The notes beneath the pieces were generated by a model. That model worked only from the letters and a program-made list of their open reading frames with translations, was not told the origin of the DNA and did not search any database. The position numbers and the translations under genes were made by a program. A DNA stretch of 64,000 bases, taken from contig OX621240.1 of NCBI GenBank assembly GCA_951640165.1, positions 5,220,713 to 5,284,712 on the forward strand. Direction: 5' to 3'. Below, in pieces: positions 10,935 through 22,673 of this stretch. Source of the DNA: Pseudoips prasinana (taxonomy: Eukaryota; Arthropoda; Insecta; Lepidoptera; Nolidae). Position 1 is the stretch's first letter. Each line of letters begins with the position of its first letter.

Positions 10935-11330
10935 TGGGTGCCTCGTGTCAAAGTTATTCAAACCTTGACTACAACCGGGACCGACAATTTAACGAGCCCT
11001 ACTTCTTATTTTAAATTTCGTGTGTATGTGAGTTAGTATGTTTATTCTCTTAATACCGAAAAGGTTATAGATTATAAATGGAATGCTACTATTTAGTGTC
11101 AGAGTTGTACAAGTCCGCCAGCTTAACAGTTTTGTTGTATTTTGCTGCCTGGCTAAGCAGAGGTCGTGGGTTTCATTCCGATCCAGTATAAATCTTTGTG
11201 TGATGAGCACGATTAATTCTGGGTTCAAAAATATATAGTTTTTGGAGGTATTGTCATATACCGAGTTTGGGATCAGATGGTAGTTGATGGACGTTAGTTG
11301 TCCCAATATATTTATTTATTTAAATAATTG
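10935..11330 (+). repeat. Repeat E scrap and SINE-B-like copy
   Basis: 10935-11003 has the repeat E phrase 'caaccgggaccgacaattta'. About 11110-11320 is a diverged tRNA-derived SINE ('aagcagaggtcgtgggtttc' head, 'gagtttgggatcagatgg' tail) of the SINE-B type. Confidence 0.55.
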
Positions 11331-11454
11331 TTCGATGCTAATCAAAGAATATATTAGTTAAATAATAAATTAAATCTTAGTTCGTGTTGAAGGTAAATAT
11401 TGAATAACTTTTTTAGCATCTTATAAACTGTGTTTTGAAGAAAGAGAAAAGAAG

Positions 11455-11665
11455 AAAAAAGGTTTATTCAAAAATTGCACAGACACAAAAATATTAAATA
11501 ACAATAAAAAGAAATATAAAAAATAAAAACAAAGACTCTTGTTGTCTGTGCAAAACCGAAATGGCATCACCTCAGCATTTGCTAGGACATTTTATTGTTC
11601 TAGCGCTAGTAATTCTGATGGACATATTGTCTGTCTAGTTCTTAACATAATAATGTAATTTAAGG
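11455..11665 (-). repeat. Probable LINE 3' end
   Basis: Begins 'aaaaaaggtttattca', the reverse complement of a 'tgaataaaccttttt' polyadenylation-type end, followed by a GC-richer body ('ccgaaatggcatcacctcag'). It looks like a 5'-truncated LINE; clade not determined. From 11666 to 11924 nothing is recognised. Confidence 0.45.
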
Positions 11666-11924
11666 GCACATCGCCCTTCAAATTTAATACACTTCATTCA
11701 CCGGTCAAATTCATGCAGACTTCGCTGAATTTATATGAAATATTAATTTTACGCTGAGCTTATGAAAACGTGGAATGAAATTTTGCGACTAGCTTTTTTA
11801 CCTAAGGGAATATAATGATAATGATAGTATGTTAAAAGCAATTTTGAATATAAATTACTAGCTTCTTCGAAATGTTTAGAAAATTTATTTTAAAGATAAT
11901 CGTTTTAAAGTCAGTTATAATCAC

Positions 11925-12320
11925 TGGCTGGTGAGTAACTAATTTGACTGGCCTGTTGGGTAAGCAGAGTGACGCTGTCTGCAAAGCCAGAGGTCGTGTG
12001 TTCAATACCCACCCAGGATAAATCTTTGTGTGATGAGCATTATTATATTATAATCTAACTGACCTAATGGTTTGCTGGAAGAAAATTAATAAATTAATAA
12101 AGTTCGCCTATGTACCTACATGGCTTTTCTTTTGTAACATTTAACCTAAATGTATGTTTCTGTGTACAATAAAGAATCAGAATAAGAATTATTTGTTCTG
12201 TGTTTGGAAATATATATACATATATTTGTCTATCAGTTGGCTGGTTGCCATAGCACAGCTCTGCGTAGTCTAGGATCAGATGGCGGTGTGTTAGTTCTCC
12301 CAAGATATTTATTATTATTA
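11925..12320 (+). repeat. SINE-B-like copy, interrupted
   Basis: Head at 11955-12040 ('agccagaggtcgtgtgttca', then 'ctttgtgtgatgagcat') and tail at about 12230-12310 ('ggctggttgccatagcacag', 'ggatcagatggcggtgtgtt'). The interval between holds a LINE-type end ('tgtgtacaataaagaatca'). Confidence 0.6.
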
Positions 12321-12409
12321 TCATTTATTCCAACATCTTTCTTATTAAATACATTTTAAAATATATAAAAAAAACAGAAATATATATTTTAAAATATAAA
12401 AACATAGGA

Positions 12410-12565
12410 TATGCAACCGGCAGCAAGAACAGGGTCTATGCTACCGGAGGTTACGGCTCTAGAGACAGGAACCTCCTGACAATGCGAGCCGTGTCCAAAA
12501 GCACCGCTTTTTGGATCTTGTTCTTGACCCAACCGCCTAACGTCAGCCTCTGTAGGTGTTTTTCG
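12410..12565 (-). mobile_element. LINE reverse transcriptase C-terminus, fragment
   Basis: On the reverse strand a broken frame reads LTLGGWVK…QKAVLLDTARIVRRFLSLE, a motif I recognise from the extreme C-terminus of lepidopteran non-LTR retrotransposon proteins. There are no upstream RT motifs, so it is a 5'-truncated relic. Clade not assigned. Confidence 0.6.
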
Positions 12566-12589
12566 AAGCTCTTTGCTCTTTATTATTAG

Positions 12590-12735
12590 TTCTGTGTCTG
12601 GGTGTAATTTATCTATAATATGTATGTATTTAGAAATATATAAGTATGTTTATCGCTTGTCTTATAGTACAGACTCTGCCTAGTTTGGGATCAGATGGCA
12701 GTGTGTTACTTGTCTCAAGATATTTATAATAATTA
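12590..12735 (+). repeat. SINE-B tail abutting chitinase exon 2
   Basis: Tail only ('ttctgtgtctgggtgtaatt', 'tctgcctagtttgggatcag'), ending in 'gatatttataataatta' only 24 bases before the exon acceptor at 12759. It may supply part of the branch-point region of intron 1. Confidence 0.7.
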
Positions 12736-12759
12736 ATGAGTTATTTATGTTTGTTTCAG

Positions 12760-12838
12760 TGGCCACCAAGATTACTGCGGTGGACGTTTACAGTCCTACT
12801 GATTGTCGCAGTCCTCGCACCATCGTCAGATTCAGCCA
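12760..12838 (+). CDS. Cht7: Chitinase exon 2: signal anchor
   Basis: The acceptor 'gtttgtttcag' precedes the exon and the donor CCA|gttagt follows; the exon ends in phase 1. It encodes WPPRLLRW followed by a hydrophobic run TFTVLLIVAVLA and then APSSDSA: positive residues before an uncleaved-type membrane segment. Group III insect chitinases (Cht7) are known to be membrane-anchored at the N-terminus in just this way. The leftover A plus CT of the next exon makes a Thr codon, so the reading frame continues cleanly. An ATG at 12736, in frame and preceded by a stop, is an alternative start that would need no upstream splice. Identity as Cht7 rests mainly on the exons that follow. Confidence 0.8.
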
Positions 12839-12847
12839 GTTAGTACA

Positions 12848-13265
12848 TTAATTTTTTTTTTTTTTTAATCGTATATTCATAAAAGAAAATTACATTTTTA
12901 CAATTAAATTGTAGACGCGCTCGTTTATATAATATTAACGGTATATTATATCACAATTATACTATATACCTACTTAAATATTTTAAAATCTTAAATCTAT
13001 GTTAAAACTAAAACACAACAAAGTGAAAACATAATTAGAACAAAACAGCTAATCTAGACAGCTAATCTAGAATTTGTTGGATAACATCATCAGTAAAAGT
13101 GATGATGCGATGGGTTTGTTCAAGTTCATGGTCCATATTTTGTGAAAATTCAATTGTTTAGGATAAGATGGGACTGTCATACGCTATGCGTAAAAGTCCC
13201 TTTAAATAAATTAAAAAAAAATCATCATCAGTCTAGAAAAAACATCATCAGTCTAGCAACTGTAG
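12848..13265 (-). repeat. Probable LINE 3' end and AT-rich intron
   Basis: Starts with a 14-base T run and 'cataaaagaaaattaca', the usual reversed poly-A end of a truncated LINE, though no coding motif is visible. A direct duplication 'acagctaatctag' occurs at 13045-13072. 'catcatcagtctagaaaaaa' is doubled near 13230. Confidence 0.4.
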
Positions 13266-13285
13266 AGAGTCAGACCGCCAATGGT

Positions 13286-14115
13286 GTGCAATTAAGTGTA
13301 TTTATCTTTTGATCGTTCTAGAAGTAGAGTGTTTAATTGCAGAGGTATTATTATTGTAGTATTAAAAGAGGTAGGGCATAGCGTTCATTCGCTCAAAGTG
13401 CAACCCGACTGGGGAAGTACCTCCATCTTACTGAAGACACTCCTTAATAATAACATTAAAAATTTTAATGTTGTGTTTCCGAGTGTGAGTGAGGTCGCCA
13501 GAGCTCATTGGGGTGGAGGGAAGGGTCAGCAAAACTTGTTTGCTGACTCTTAAAGGCCGGCAACGCACCCGCGACACCTTTGGTGTTGCGAGTGTCCATG
13601 GGCGGCGGTGATTACTTACCATCAGGTGACCCCCTTGCTCGATTGTCGCCCTCTGATATAAGAAAAAAGAGACTCAGCCCACCTATTGTACCTTTTTTAA
13701 AATCTTGTAACTATTATCTGTAAATGGTGTGCAATTAAGTTTATCTTATTATTGTAAGTGTATATTGTAAGTGTATATTGTTATCTTATCTTTTGATCGG
13801 TCTAGCAGTATAGTGTTCAATCGCAGATAATTAAGTCCAGGGTTCAAATCACGGTTCGAGTTATTAAGTGAAATTTGATTTTTTTGTGCAATAAATATCT
13901 CAATATCGCCGCAGAGTCTGGAGATAGACGATCCCCGTTTCTCGGAGAGCACGTAAAGCCGTCGGTCTTGACCTTAACTCTTTCCGGTCATCTCAGCTAC
14001 CTGTGCCATCGGATTATGATAGTGAAGGAATAGAAAGTGCAGTTTTTTTAGCGCACACACTTGTCCACTGTCACGTCATATACCGCGCAGATGGCTAGTC
14101 TTCATCGACATCGTC
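13286..14115 (+). repeat. Repeat D interrupted by repeat Z
   Basis: Repeat D (tRNA-like head near 13795-13860, 'cttttgatcggtctagcagt' and 'cagggttcaaatcacggttc', then 'ctcggagagcacgtaaagcc') is preceded by a partial duplicate head at 13286. Between them is a reversed repeat Z (about 13370-13665, 'accatcaggtgaccccctt'). Long frames here on either strand are repeat artefacts. Confidence 0.6.
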
Positions 14116-14146
14116 GGCATGACCGAAATTTGACCAGGAGGACACT

Positions 14147-14462
14147 ATCATGTCAGCCAAAAGACGTCCACAGCTGGACAAAGGGTTCCCCCAAAGATCT
14201 CCACGATTGATGGTCTTGCGCTACCCGCATTCAGCGGCTTCTAGCGCCCCTCACAAGATCATCGGTCCATCTTGTAGGAGACCTGCCCACGCTGCGTCTT
14301 TCGCTTTGTCGTCGCTAGTCAAGAACCATTCTGACCCAGCGGTCGTCGGTCGAGCTATGTGTCCCACCCACTAATACTTTGCTACTTTGGTTAGCCTCCG
14401 GGTCTTGACATTTCTGATTCAATCGCGCAGGGATACTCTGAGCATAGCCCTCTCCATTGCTC
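14147..14462 (-). pseudogene. RTE-like LINE reverse transcriptase C-terminus
   Basis: Reverse frame, with stops and frameshifts, reads AMERAMLRVSLRD, then VGHIARPT, then DLWGNPLSSCGR, the C-terminal part of an RTE-type endonuclease-reverse transcriptase, ending in the shared 'gtccagctgtggacg' tail. It is longer than most copies here and clearly dead. Confidence 0.8.
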
Positions 14463-14499
14463 AATTGTCCTAGATAATCTAGACGATAAGATCACGGTT

Positions 14500-14765
14500 T
14501 ACTTTGAGCAAGTCTGAACATACATCACCCATCATCAAAGGGATTTGCCGTAGCCACCGCGCTTTCCATGCGAGTTGGTGATCGTCGAGGTGGTAGTTAT
14601 AGTACACAGGTAGCACTACTGCCCGACTACTTGGTGAATCCCCTGGGCGCCTTTTACGACACCCACGGGATGGAATGTTATAGGGTGGCCCTGATATTCT
14701 TTTTAAGCCGGGTACCATACGGCTTCCGGAAACTACATGGCTTAGACGGTCAAGAATATTAGACA
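14500..14765 (-). repeat. Repeat G, GC-rich dispersed element
   Basis: Contains 'actgcccgactacttggtga', 'gcgccttttacgacaccca' and 'gggtaccatacggcttcc', phrases I associate with the 3' region of a common lepidopteran LINE. The continuous frames on both strands (95 aa and 64 aa) come from its GC content. Confidence 0.55.
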
Positions 14766-15067
14766 TTTTTACCCAAAGGGTAAAACAGGACCCTATTCAG
14801 TAATAGGGTCTCAGTAGACTTCGCTCTCTGTCTGTCTGTCCGTCTGTCACCAGGCTGTATCTCATGAACCATAATAGTTAGACGGTTGAAATTTTCACAC
14901 ATGACGTATTTCTAATACTGCTATAACAACAAATAGGTACTAAAAAATAAAATAAAACAAATATTTAAGGGGGCTCCCATACAACAAACGTGAATTTTTT
15001 GCTCGTTTCTATAGATAATGGTACGAAACCCATCGTGCGCGAGTCCGACTCGCACTTGGCCGGTTTT
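14766..15067 (-). repeat. Repeat H, full copy
   Basis: Reverse copy of a family starting 'aaaccggccaagtgcgagtc' and 'ggactcgcgcac', with 'acgtttgttgtatgggagc', a GACAGACAGACAG tract and a 'cctgttttaccctttgggt' end. The + copy is at 62236. A diverged piece of the same family lies at 15107-15225 ('tttatgagatacagctcact' plus a gacag tract). Confidence 0.75.
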
Positions 15068-15429
15068 TTATTTTTAACTTTGTTATTACAGCGACAATAG
15101 TTTTACCTACTCAATGAAAATTGTAACTGTCAACTTATTACGGTTTATGAGATACAGCTCACTGACAGGCAGATAGAAAGACAGACGGATAGACAATATC
15201 GGCTTAGTTATAAAGATCCGTTATCTCTAGACACTTTTTGCTACATACCTCTTTCAAATTATATTTAACAACTTATTTGCTTGAGTTGGTTTTAGCCATA
15301 ATTAACATAGTCTGTGGCCTACTATGCTAATGATATGAGAAGGTCAGGTAAAGAGCATACATGTAAGTTTGGCCGTAAGTTTGCGGTGGAGTTAAGTTAG
15401 CCGTGTGTACGTAATGGTTTTAGAACTAA

Positions 15430-15610
15430 CTAACTATATAGATAGATAAACTCTTTATTGTACACCAAATAAATATGAAAATAAAAACAATTAAAACCTT
15501 AAAAGTATACAATGGGCGGTCTTATCACAAAATGTGATCTCTTCCAGACAACCAAAGTAAAGATCGGAGAATGGAGTTCTTGAGAGGGGCAGTTGCCGGT
15601 GTACAGGTAC
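15430..15610 (-). repeat. LINE 3' end
   Basis: Reverse copy of an end with 'gtacaataaagagtttatct' and, upstream of it, a phrase matching 'tctggaagagat…gcgataagaccgcctattgt' found in the + orientation at 17490. 5'-truncated LINE with no coding left. Confidence 0.6.
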
Positions 15611-15779
15611 ATTACAAATAGTACCTATGGGTACAATTAATGAAGAAATAAATAAAAAGAAAATATAAACATAATACAAATAATAAATACCTACATTAAA
15701 TATATTATTTTCCTAATTGTGTTGTGAGTCTTGTAGTGACAGATAGTGATTTAAGCTTAAGCCACCTTTTATTTTAATT

Positions 15780-16000
15780 ATTGATCGGTAATGTAGCGCA
15801 GTCTGTCGCTAGTACTTCGGTGGTGATGTTTTGGGTTCAACTGCCAACAACAGAACAAACCTTTCTATGACCCAAATACAATTGTAACCTCGTTGGTCCT
15901 GGGTTCAAATCCTGAGTTGGGCCAGTAAGGGATTTTGAGATATTTCTGTTAAGAAAATTAAGTTCAGCTGTGGGCGTACTTCAGCTGATTGATGTTGATG
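15780..16000 (+). repeat. Diverged tRNA-derived SINE pieces
   Basis: 'gtaatgtagcgcagtctgtc' with 'ttttgggttcaactgcc', and a second B-box-like phrase 'ctgggttcaaatcctgagtt' near 15900, indicate old tRNA-like SINE heads. Family uncertain. Confidence 0.4.
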
Positions 16001-16160
16001 ACGTAGCCCACGTCAGAAGGCAAAATATTCGGAATTGTGACTGAAAATATTTTCGAAATACAACATATTTGACAGTAAATATGTTGTATTTCGATAAAAT
16101 ATGTTTTTAACACGATCATTAGGGTTTTCAATTCCATTGAGTATAATATGTAAGTCTTTT

Positions 16161-16446
16161 GGAAAGAAGTTCCTTATCGCGCGTTATGAAAGGGGGTTAG
16201 ACGGAAAAATTCTTACGAAAAGTTGTCACGACACTTTTTGCAGCTGTGCGGCGTGCGCATGTTTCTCTGTCTGTCTGTCTCTCTCTCTCTTATAGAAAGC
16301 AAGCCAGATATTTTCATTTCTATTTCGCATTGAACAGTGTGGTGTCGCGACGATTATTTTTGTTGAGTGTATACAGGTTTTTTGTACATAATAAATAATA
16401 AGAAACAACTTCGTTCCATCCGGGTGTCCCATGACACTTCTCAAGT
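16161..16446. mobile_element. TIR repeat with internal CT tract, copy 1
   Basis: About 258 bp bounded by GGAA[C/A]GAAGTT and its inverse (AACTTCGTTCC, ends 16418), followed by a shared 'atccgggtgtcc' flank. It contains TCTGTCTGTCTCTCTC. It is nearly identical to 59891-60199, where the CT tract is longer. The frame on the reverse strand is conserved between copies only because the copies are nearly identical. Confidence 0.65.
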
Positions 16447-16642
16447 TTTTTTCTTCAGTTATTTCAATGTAAATGTTTTGAGCAAAATGCGTATCACCCT
16501 TGCTCGCATTTATATCAATCAATTAGGATACTTAAGTAAGAATTGATATAAAATATTATTCGGTTCGGTCAATCGGTTTTTATTTATTTTATTCGATATT
16601 CAGGCTTTGTCTCAACATATTATATAATAACATATATATATA

Positions 16643-17205
16643 CAGTGCCGCAAACTTATCTGACCCGGTGGCAGCGTTGCTAGTAACTATTGTTTGCAAT
16701 AAAGTGGGTAAAAATAATATGCACATTGTAACGTAAATGTTACTTCACTAAAAATCAAACAAATACTGTCATGTACAAATCTTTATATTTTTATACAATA
16801 ATTTACATAAAATAATGATCATTTACATAAAATGTATGCTGAGTGTTCTCTAACGGAGATACTCCAGATATTATTATGTCACCGGAATGGTTTAATTCAG
16901 AAGTCATTTCATCATCATCATTATCGGAATCACTGCTTTCACTATCACTACCTAAATGAATGATGAAAGGCTCGTCTAAGTATCCATCCCTTTTTCGATA
17001 CACATTTTCAATATTTTTTTACATGATTGTAATTGTCAATGAATGGCAAAAAAATTTTCAAAATTAAAAACCACATAAAGAAAAATAAATACGCGCAACA
17101 AACAATCAATGGCAGGAATGTCATGGAATAACAGGCCGATTGACATTTCAAACTGGCTTGTTAGTTCTACTTTTGGCCACCGGGCCAGATAAGTTTGTGG
17201 CACTA
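16643..17205. mobile_element. 563-bp TIR DNA transposon with TA duplication
   Basis: Inverted ends of about 30 bp: 'cagtgccgcaaacttatctg' at the left and its near-perfect complement, 'cagataagtttgtggcacta', at the right, flanked by TA on both sides. TA target and CAGTG-type ends point to the Tc1/mariner superfamily. It is too short for a transposase, so it is non-autonomous. Confidence 0.8.
16803..17003 (-). pseudogene. Acidic ORF remnant inside the TIR element
   Basis: 66-codon frame (67 with stop) containing DSESSDSDNDDDEM. It probably retains the acidic C-terminal end of the parental transposon's protein after internal deletion. No catalytic DDE/D motif is visible, and I do not recognise the parent. 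Confidence 0.45.
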
Positions 17206-17399
17206 TACAAAATTTCTTTAAAAAAACACTTTTTATCGCTTTAAATTATATTCATAATTTGTCTTTTTTTCCTTTAACTCCTTTTCGTAACCTCTTTTTT
17301 CAAAACTCCTTAATTGAATAGATGCATAATATTTTGTATGTATAGTATATAATTTATTATAGTATAGTATTATTAGTATTTAAATGTATATAAGTGTAA

Positions 17400-17600
17400 A
17401 TTGTAAGTGATAAGTACATAACTTTGAATATTAGACTGTACACTGCAACTATCGCCTTTTCTGTCTTACTATTTCTTTGTCCACCCAATGGTTGTCTGGA
17501 AGAGATTATACAAAGCGATAAGACCGCCTATTGTACCTGTATTTGCTTATTTGTAAGTCATATATTGTTTCTTTCGGTGCAATAAAGTGTACTCTATCTA
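17400..17600 (+). repeat. LINE 3' untranslated end
   Basis: Contains 'ggttgtctggaagagattat', 'agcgataagaccgcctattg' and a terminal 'gtgcaataaagtgtactcta' plus TCTATATA repeats. The same module is reversed at 15430. A 5'-truncated insertion. Confidence 0.65.
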
Positions 17601-18105
17601 TATATATATATTATACAAGTTATACAAATTCGAGGTCAGTAATTTCGTTTCATTTACGACCTATATGCAGACAGAAAATCACCAGAATACATACAATATA
17701 AATCAAACCTTCTCTTTTCTGAAGTAGCTTATAACTTACTTTTATTTCATAAAGACTCATAATATAAAACAAACATTAAACACCCCAATAAACACTCTTC
17801 AAACACCACCACAGAATATTTCAGGTTATTCACCGCCTATATTTACGGTAGTCTTCGTCAGGCCTATTTGTTAGACTTGGTCAAAAATATGGTTATGTGA
17901 TGTCCCTCTGACGTGTTCTGGTAAACGCGGTCCAGTTAGCAAGATATATTGCTGATAATCCGGCAATTCGTTTAGCTAAAAACGTTGGTCTTGTATTATG
18001 TTAGTAAGGTATAACATGGAACTTCTATTTTGAATTCCTGACCTGACACCAGTGGCTGTGTGTTTACCTCGAGCATTGTAGTTGCGACATGAGTTTATCA
18101 ATTGT
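17601..18105. other. Intron 2, no feature recognised
   Basis: No exon or clear repeat. Confidence 0.5.
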
Positions 18106-18255
18106 TCGACTGCACGTACGATGCAGTAGTTAAGGCAGTCGCCATGTCATGGGTTTAATTCCCGCACAAGACAACTTGGTGTATTAGTTATATGTTTTTA
18201 AAGTACTCGACACAGGGATTCGTCACAGGGAGTTGTCTTTTATAAAATGAAAAAA
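18106..18255 (+). repeat. SINE-C, diverged
   Basis: Head 'gactgcacgtacgatgcagt', B box region 'gggtttaattcccgc' and end 'gttgtcttttataaaatga'. Older than the copy at 35527. Confidence 0.7.
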
Positions 18256-18599
18256 AAATCATTGTTTTTATACTTTGTATGTTTAAAATACAATAGATTA
18301 ATAATAGGCATAATTGAGTATTCAGCAACTATTATTGGATATATTTATCGTTTTAATTAATTAATTACCAATCGCTAATTTAAAGGCATGGCGTGTTAAT
18401 CTATAATTGACTATTACACGAAAAACTGAAATACTTAGTTTATAACTCTTGCATTTAATGTATAAATAACTTTGAACAATAAATTTAGTTAGTAGTTAGT
18501 TTACTCGTAATGGTTTTTAATCATCCAAATCATATAAAATTTTGCTTTTTATCTGACTAGTAGTATAAATGTGTAAGTTTGTTTTTCACTCAATCAATC

Positions 18600-18740
18600 T
18601 AAAACTGACGCGGAGGGCACGTAATGCTGTCAGTCCAGTCCGGATGTTGTCATTAGACAACAGTTGATAAACCATATTAGAGGCCTATTGGGCACCTTGA
18701 ACAACTCTGACACCACGATAACTACTACGCTACTACGATA
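18600..18740 (+). repeat. Repeat E, 3' half
   Basis: 'gcggagggcacgtaatgctg', 'tcattagacaacagttgata' and 'ttgaacaactctgacacca' match the E copies at 36226 and 45755. From 18256 to 18599 and 18741 to 19134 I see nothing. Confidence 0.65.
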
Positions 18741-19134
18741 AACAAAAGAAAACATTATATAAACAACAAAAAGGTCATGTCCCAACAATTCTTTCGTTCA
18801 AGATTTATGTATTTCATGATAGAACACATGTATTCACCTGATTTGTCTAAAATGTTTGCATGATAACTTGGCAAACGTGCCACGTACAAAATTGACTTGG
18901 TGCTAAATATTTTATGCAAATCGTTTTATGTTTATTGGGGGTAAACCTCGTGTGGTTCATAGATTTTATCGCGTCATTGCATATGTTTACTGCAAACTAA
19001 AGCTGTTTTTGCCAATGGAAAAGTGCGAATTGAACTCACGCACCGACGCTTCTGTACATTAAAATGGAGTGAATAGACTTGGGAACAAAATTGAGTTTAT
19101 ATAAGGTATCTTATCTTATATAAACATCTTCTCA

Positions 19135-19275
19135 TCATTTCTTATACTTTGGGAGACGAAGAAGTTGTGCCGAAAGCACATCTGACAGAAAGCTGGCAGC
19201 AGCGTCTTTCTGAGTATTTGAGCGTCATACTGCGTCCGCCAACCCATCTGCTTAGCCCAGTGAATGTGGCATAAA
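19135..19275 (+). repeat. SINE-R, diverged fragment
   Basis: 'gctggcagcagcgtctttct' followed by 'catactgcgtccgccaaccc' corresponds to the body of the SINE-R family (compare 51105 and 58757). Confidence 0.5.
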
Positions 19276-21426
19276 ATTTATGTAGTTAAGTTAGTGTATG
19301 TAGTTCGTTCTTTGATAATCTCAAAGGATACTAATATTTTGCGGTAGTTTACATGTAATCTGAGAGAATTCATAACAGAATACGGTATTTTCTAGCGTTT
19401 AAAAGTGTTTATTCCAGTACTTTATAGTATTAAAGTGAGATTTTTACAATCTCTTTTCAACCAACTTTTGGTTCCTACATCACAACCTAAATAAATAAAA
19501 TCGTCAATATCCACACAAAGCAACTGTTTCAAAAACAAACACCATGATCTCACTCATACATTAAAACAATTTCTCTTAGGGATGGAAAAAGCGATTTTGA
19601 TTGTCTTACAAAAACCAACCTTGTTGTGTAAAATTTAAGGACAATATTTGCTTGCATTGATTCCGTACCATCAGTTACAGAGAGTCCCTTACGGACGCTT
19701 CGAATTCAAAGTGTAGAGGAAGTTTATTATTCGGAACATATTGGAAAAATGGTTTAGTAAAAATGCTACCGAGTAGTTTCATTGTGTTTTCCATGGGGCT
19801 GATGGAATTTGTAATTTATGCATTGTTCTGCGTTCGGTATGACACAGAATATAAACTAGGACCACCTACGGTAAAGTCACTTTGTGAACAGTAACTGCCC
19901 TTTTTTTCTAACGTGCAAAGCTAACATAGGCTTTCACTGCTCTCAGGCTTAAATAAAGCTTCTTTTTCAACCCTACTCGGGTTTAGCTTCTGACGGATTT
20001 GACACTCTCGTTAAGGTGAAATTATGTGGGACCAACTCTGAGATCTAGCTGTAAGCTTTGTTTTTTTATTTGTGGCAGGGGTAATGCCTACGCATGCAAC
20101 CCCAAAAAGGTGTCTGCTTGTCTTGAATACTCGCAGTTTCATTTTTGAGTTATGTTTGTGGATTTTGCATTTTCGGTATGCTGCTCCGGTTCTCTGGCTG
20201 TAAGGTCTATGCATCCACTATCCGTCTGTCTTCCATACACTATACATGATGTCGACTGGAACCGAGTTAATTAGCTTCAACAAAGACTAAGGCTATAGCG
20301 AGGCGTTATCTTAAGCACTCCGCCATACGCAATCAATGTACATATATGTTTATAAAATCCTTAAATAAATAATAAATAGCAAGTTACTAAGCTATTATTA
20401 ACAAGTCATACGAAGTCTATCAAAGGAGACAACTGTGTGAAAAAAAAATGAGTAACAGCAATTTGACCAGTTACCGCAAGCAGCACCCGTTCACGAGTAT
20501 GCCGTAAGGGCTAGCCATCCCCTCCACAGCATAGTAATATAGAATCGAGTTGATATTACAATATGGTTTTCTAAATTATTATGTCAACTTAAAATAACCG
20601 TCACTTATTCCAGTCATGTCATGACTAATTGGTACACTTTAACGCATTCTTTTAGCGGCCGAAATTCGTAAATATGACTATAGAAATTATTCTTTCAAAA
20701 AATCATCAAGTTACTTCTTGTCTTCCCGACGATGTTACTTGATACAGATGCCAACCGAAAACCCTGTCAGAAAGCTTATCCTTCTAATTTTAAGCTAAAC
20801 GGTAACTTAACGCAACAAACGAACTTTGAAGTTCAATCGAATGGAAAAATTTGACGCAACGTCAGAACGACGGGTTCCTACTCTTTGATGTGAACGTTCA
20901 ACTTTGTAAGTTTCCTTTGGGATTGTTTAAATACTCAAGCGTATATAACAGAGTAAAGGTTAGATTTATTTATAGGTTTTGAAAACTTGTATTTAGTTGG
21001 TTGAATTATTTAGGTAAGTTTCGAAGGAGAAGTAGGTAACAGTAATAAAATTTAGATTCTGGGTGACCGAACTCGGTTCAATTTGTTTTTGTGTCACTAA
21101 AACAAGTATTTCCTGTTATGAGATCTGGTTACATTCTTATAGCCCCCTAATATCACAGTTCTAGAAATTTCTTTACACTCACACATAATTCCAAATTCGC
21201 ATATTACTAGTAGTCTTGGAAGTTAATGTTGTTTATTAGCTTTAATATTTGTTGTGTGTAAAATAATGGATTTTGTTTTAAAATGTTTTCTTTAATGGTT
21301 AGTGGTTTAAGCTCTTCAATTACGAGTACTACTCTACTGTACTCTTAACCCGATTACTTTACTATACCTCTGGCTTAGCAGTCATTGTAACTAACATGCC
21401 AGTTACAGTTTTAAAATTAATAACTA
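19276..21426. other. Intron 2, mostly unique sequence
   Basis: Two kilobases without a recognised repeat or exon. The CpG-richer stretch at 19900-20290 holds a 67-codon reverse frame (20011-20214) with no recognisable domain. One of the longest unique stretches in the window. Confidence 0.5.
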
Positions 21427-21620
21427 CTACTCCACCATACTCATCATCATCGTCATTATCATATCAACCGAAAGACGCCCAATGCTGGACAAAGATCTCC
21501 ACTATTGCCGCACTTGCACTTCCAGCGGCCCTCACATAATCATCGGTCCATCTTGTAGAAGGCCTGCTTACGCTGCGTCGTCCGATTCGTGGTCGCCCGC
21601 CACTCGTGAACCTTTCTTTC
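21427..21620 (-). mobile_element. RTE-like LINE, diverged 3' end
   Basis: Reverse copy: 'catcatcatcgtcattatca' tail, then 'cgaaagacgcccaatgctgg' and 'cggtccatcttgtagaaggc'. The reading frame is broken by deletions. Confidence 0.75.
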
Positions 21621-22673
21621 TTATGTATTACATTAAAACAACAAAATCTTAATAAGACCTTTTATCATGATATGGATTTGGACCCAGGAGTTATCTGCAG
21701 TTGAACCCTGGACCGACGTGGCAATCATTTTATAGCACTTCTTGCGGAACTGACCACAGAACATGTTCAAGATTGAGTCATACAAAGTGAATACAACTGT
21801 TTAAAATAAAAGTGAGTTAATAACTAAGTGGGTACTGATGACGTCAAAAGACAAAATGACATTTAACAATAGCGGATATTGGCTAGTTTTACCGGTTGTA
21901 TCTTGTTGGGAGACCGCAAATCGTTTTATTAATAAAATTGCATTCATACCTATAGTATTAACCCAGTAGAAGGTATATATGTAATTACACCCAGACTCAG
22001 GACAATCAACCTGGGATCGAAAAAGGGGGAATTCGATATGCGGCAAGTATTGGTAGACCCTAGCAAAAATTAACCCAAAAAAACAACCAAATCACTACGA
22101 AAAAGAAGTATTATATCTTAAATAACGTCCCTGCTCCCGGTAAGTAGCGGAGACAATATTCTCTTCATTAAAGAAAAAAAAACTCCGCCCGCCTGTCTGT
22201 TAATTCTACCATCTTCTGTCTGGTGGTCCACTAGATGAAAGATGAAGCAGTTCATTACTGGCTCACTACGGATCAAGGACAGCTTCTTACAATGATAGGG
22301 GAAAGACTATAATCCACCACGCTACGCAGGTCGGCAGACCTTACATGCCACAACGATCATTTTTTCGAGAACTTTCAGGTATGCAGATGAGCTACTGTGG
22401 TATTCCTTCAAGGTTTTAGGTACGAGATAATAAAAAGACATATGATATAGAAAGGTCAATGGTGAGCGTTTTAGGTTCAATATCGAGACCACTGATTCCA
22501 CAGTCTTACCCTTCAAATCTGCAGTGTTTAATTAAGCATCTTATATAAGAAATGACACACCGTATTCGAATTGTATTTTTTGCACAAAAACCCTAAAGAT
22601 GTCTTGTCCAACTATAGAATAACCACAATCCATACCTACCACTTCAAACTTAACCCCTAAATTTTCTCCACAG
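21621..22673. other. Intron 2, no exon recognised
   Basis: A short reversed SINE-B piece lies at about 21985-22030 ('acacccagactcaggacaat'). Otherwise nothing identified. Confidence 0.5.

Noticed and set aside
14479..14766. 95-codon frame, apparently protein-like
   Set aside because: Lies wholly within GC-rich repeat G, with an overlapping open frame on the other strand.
16226..16522. 98-codon reverse frame, conserved with 59904-60197
   Set aside because: Conservation is explained by near-identity of two copies of a repeat; the C-terminal part is translated CT microsatellite.
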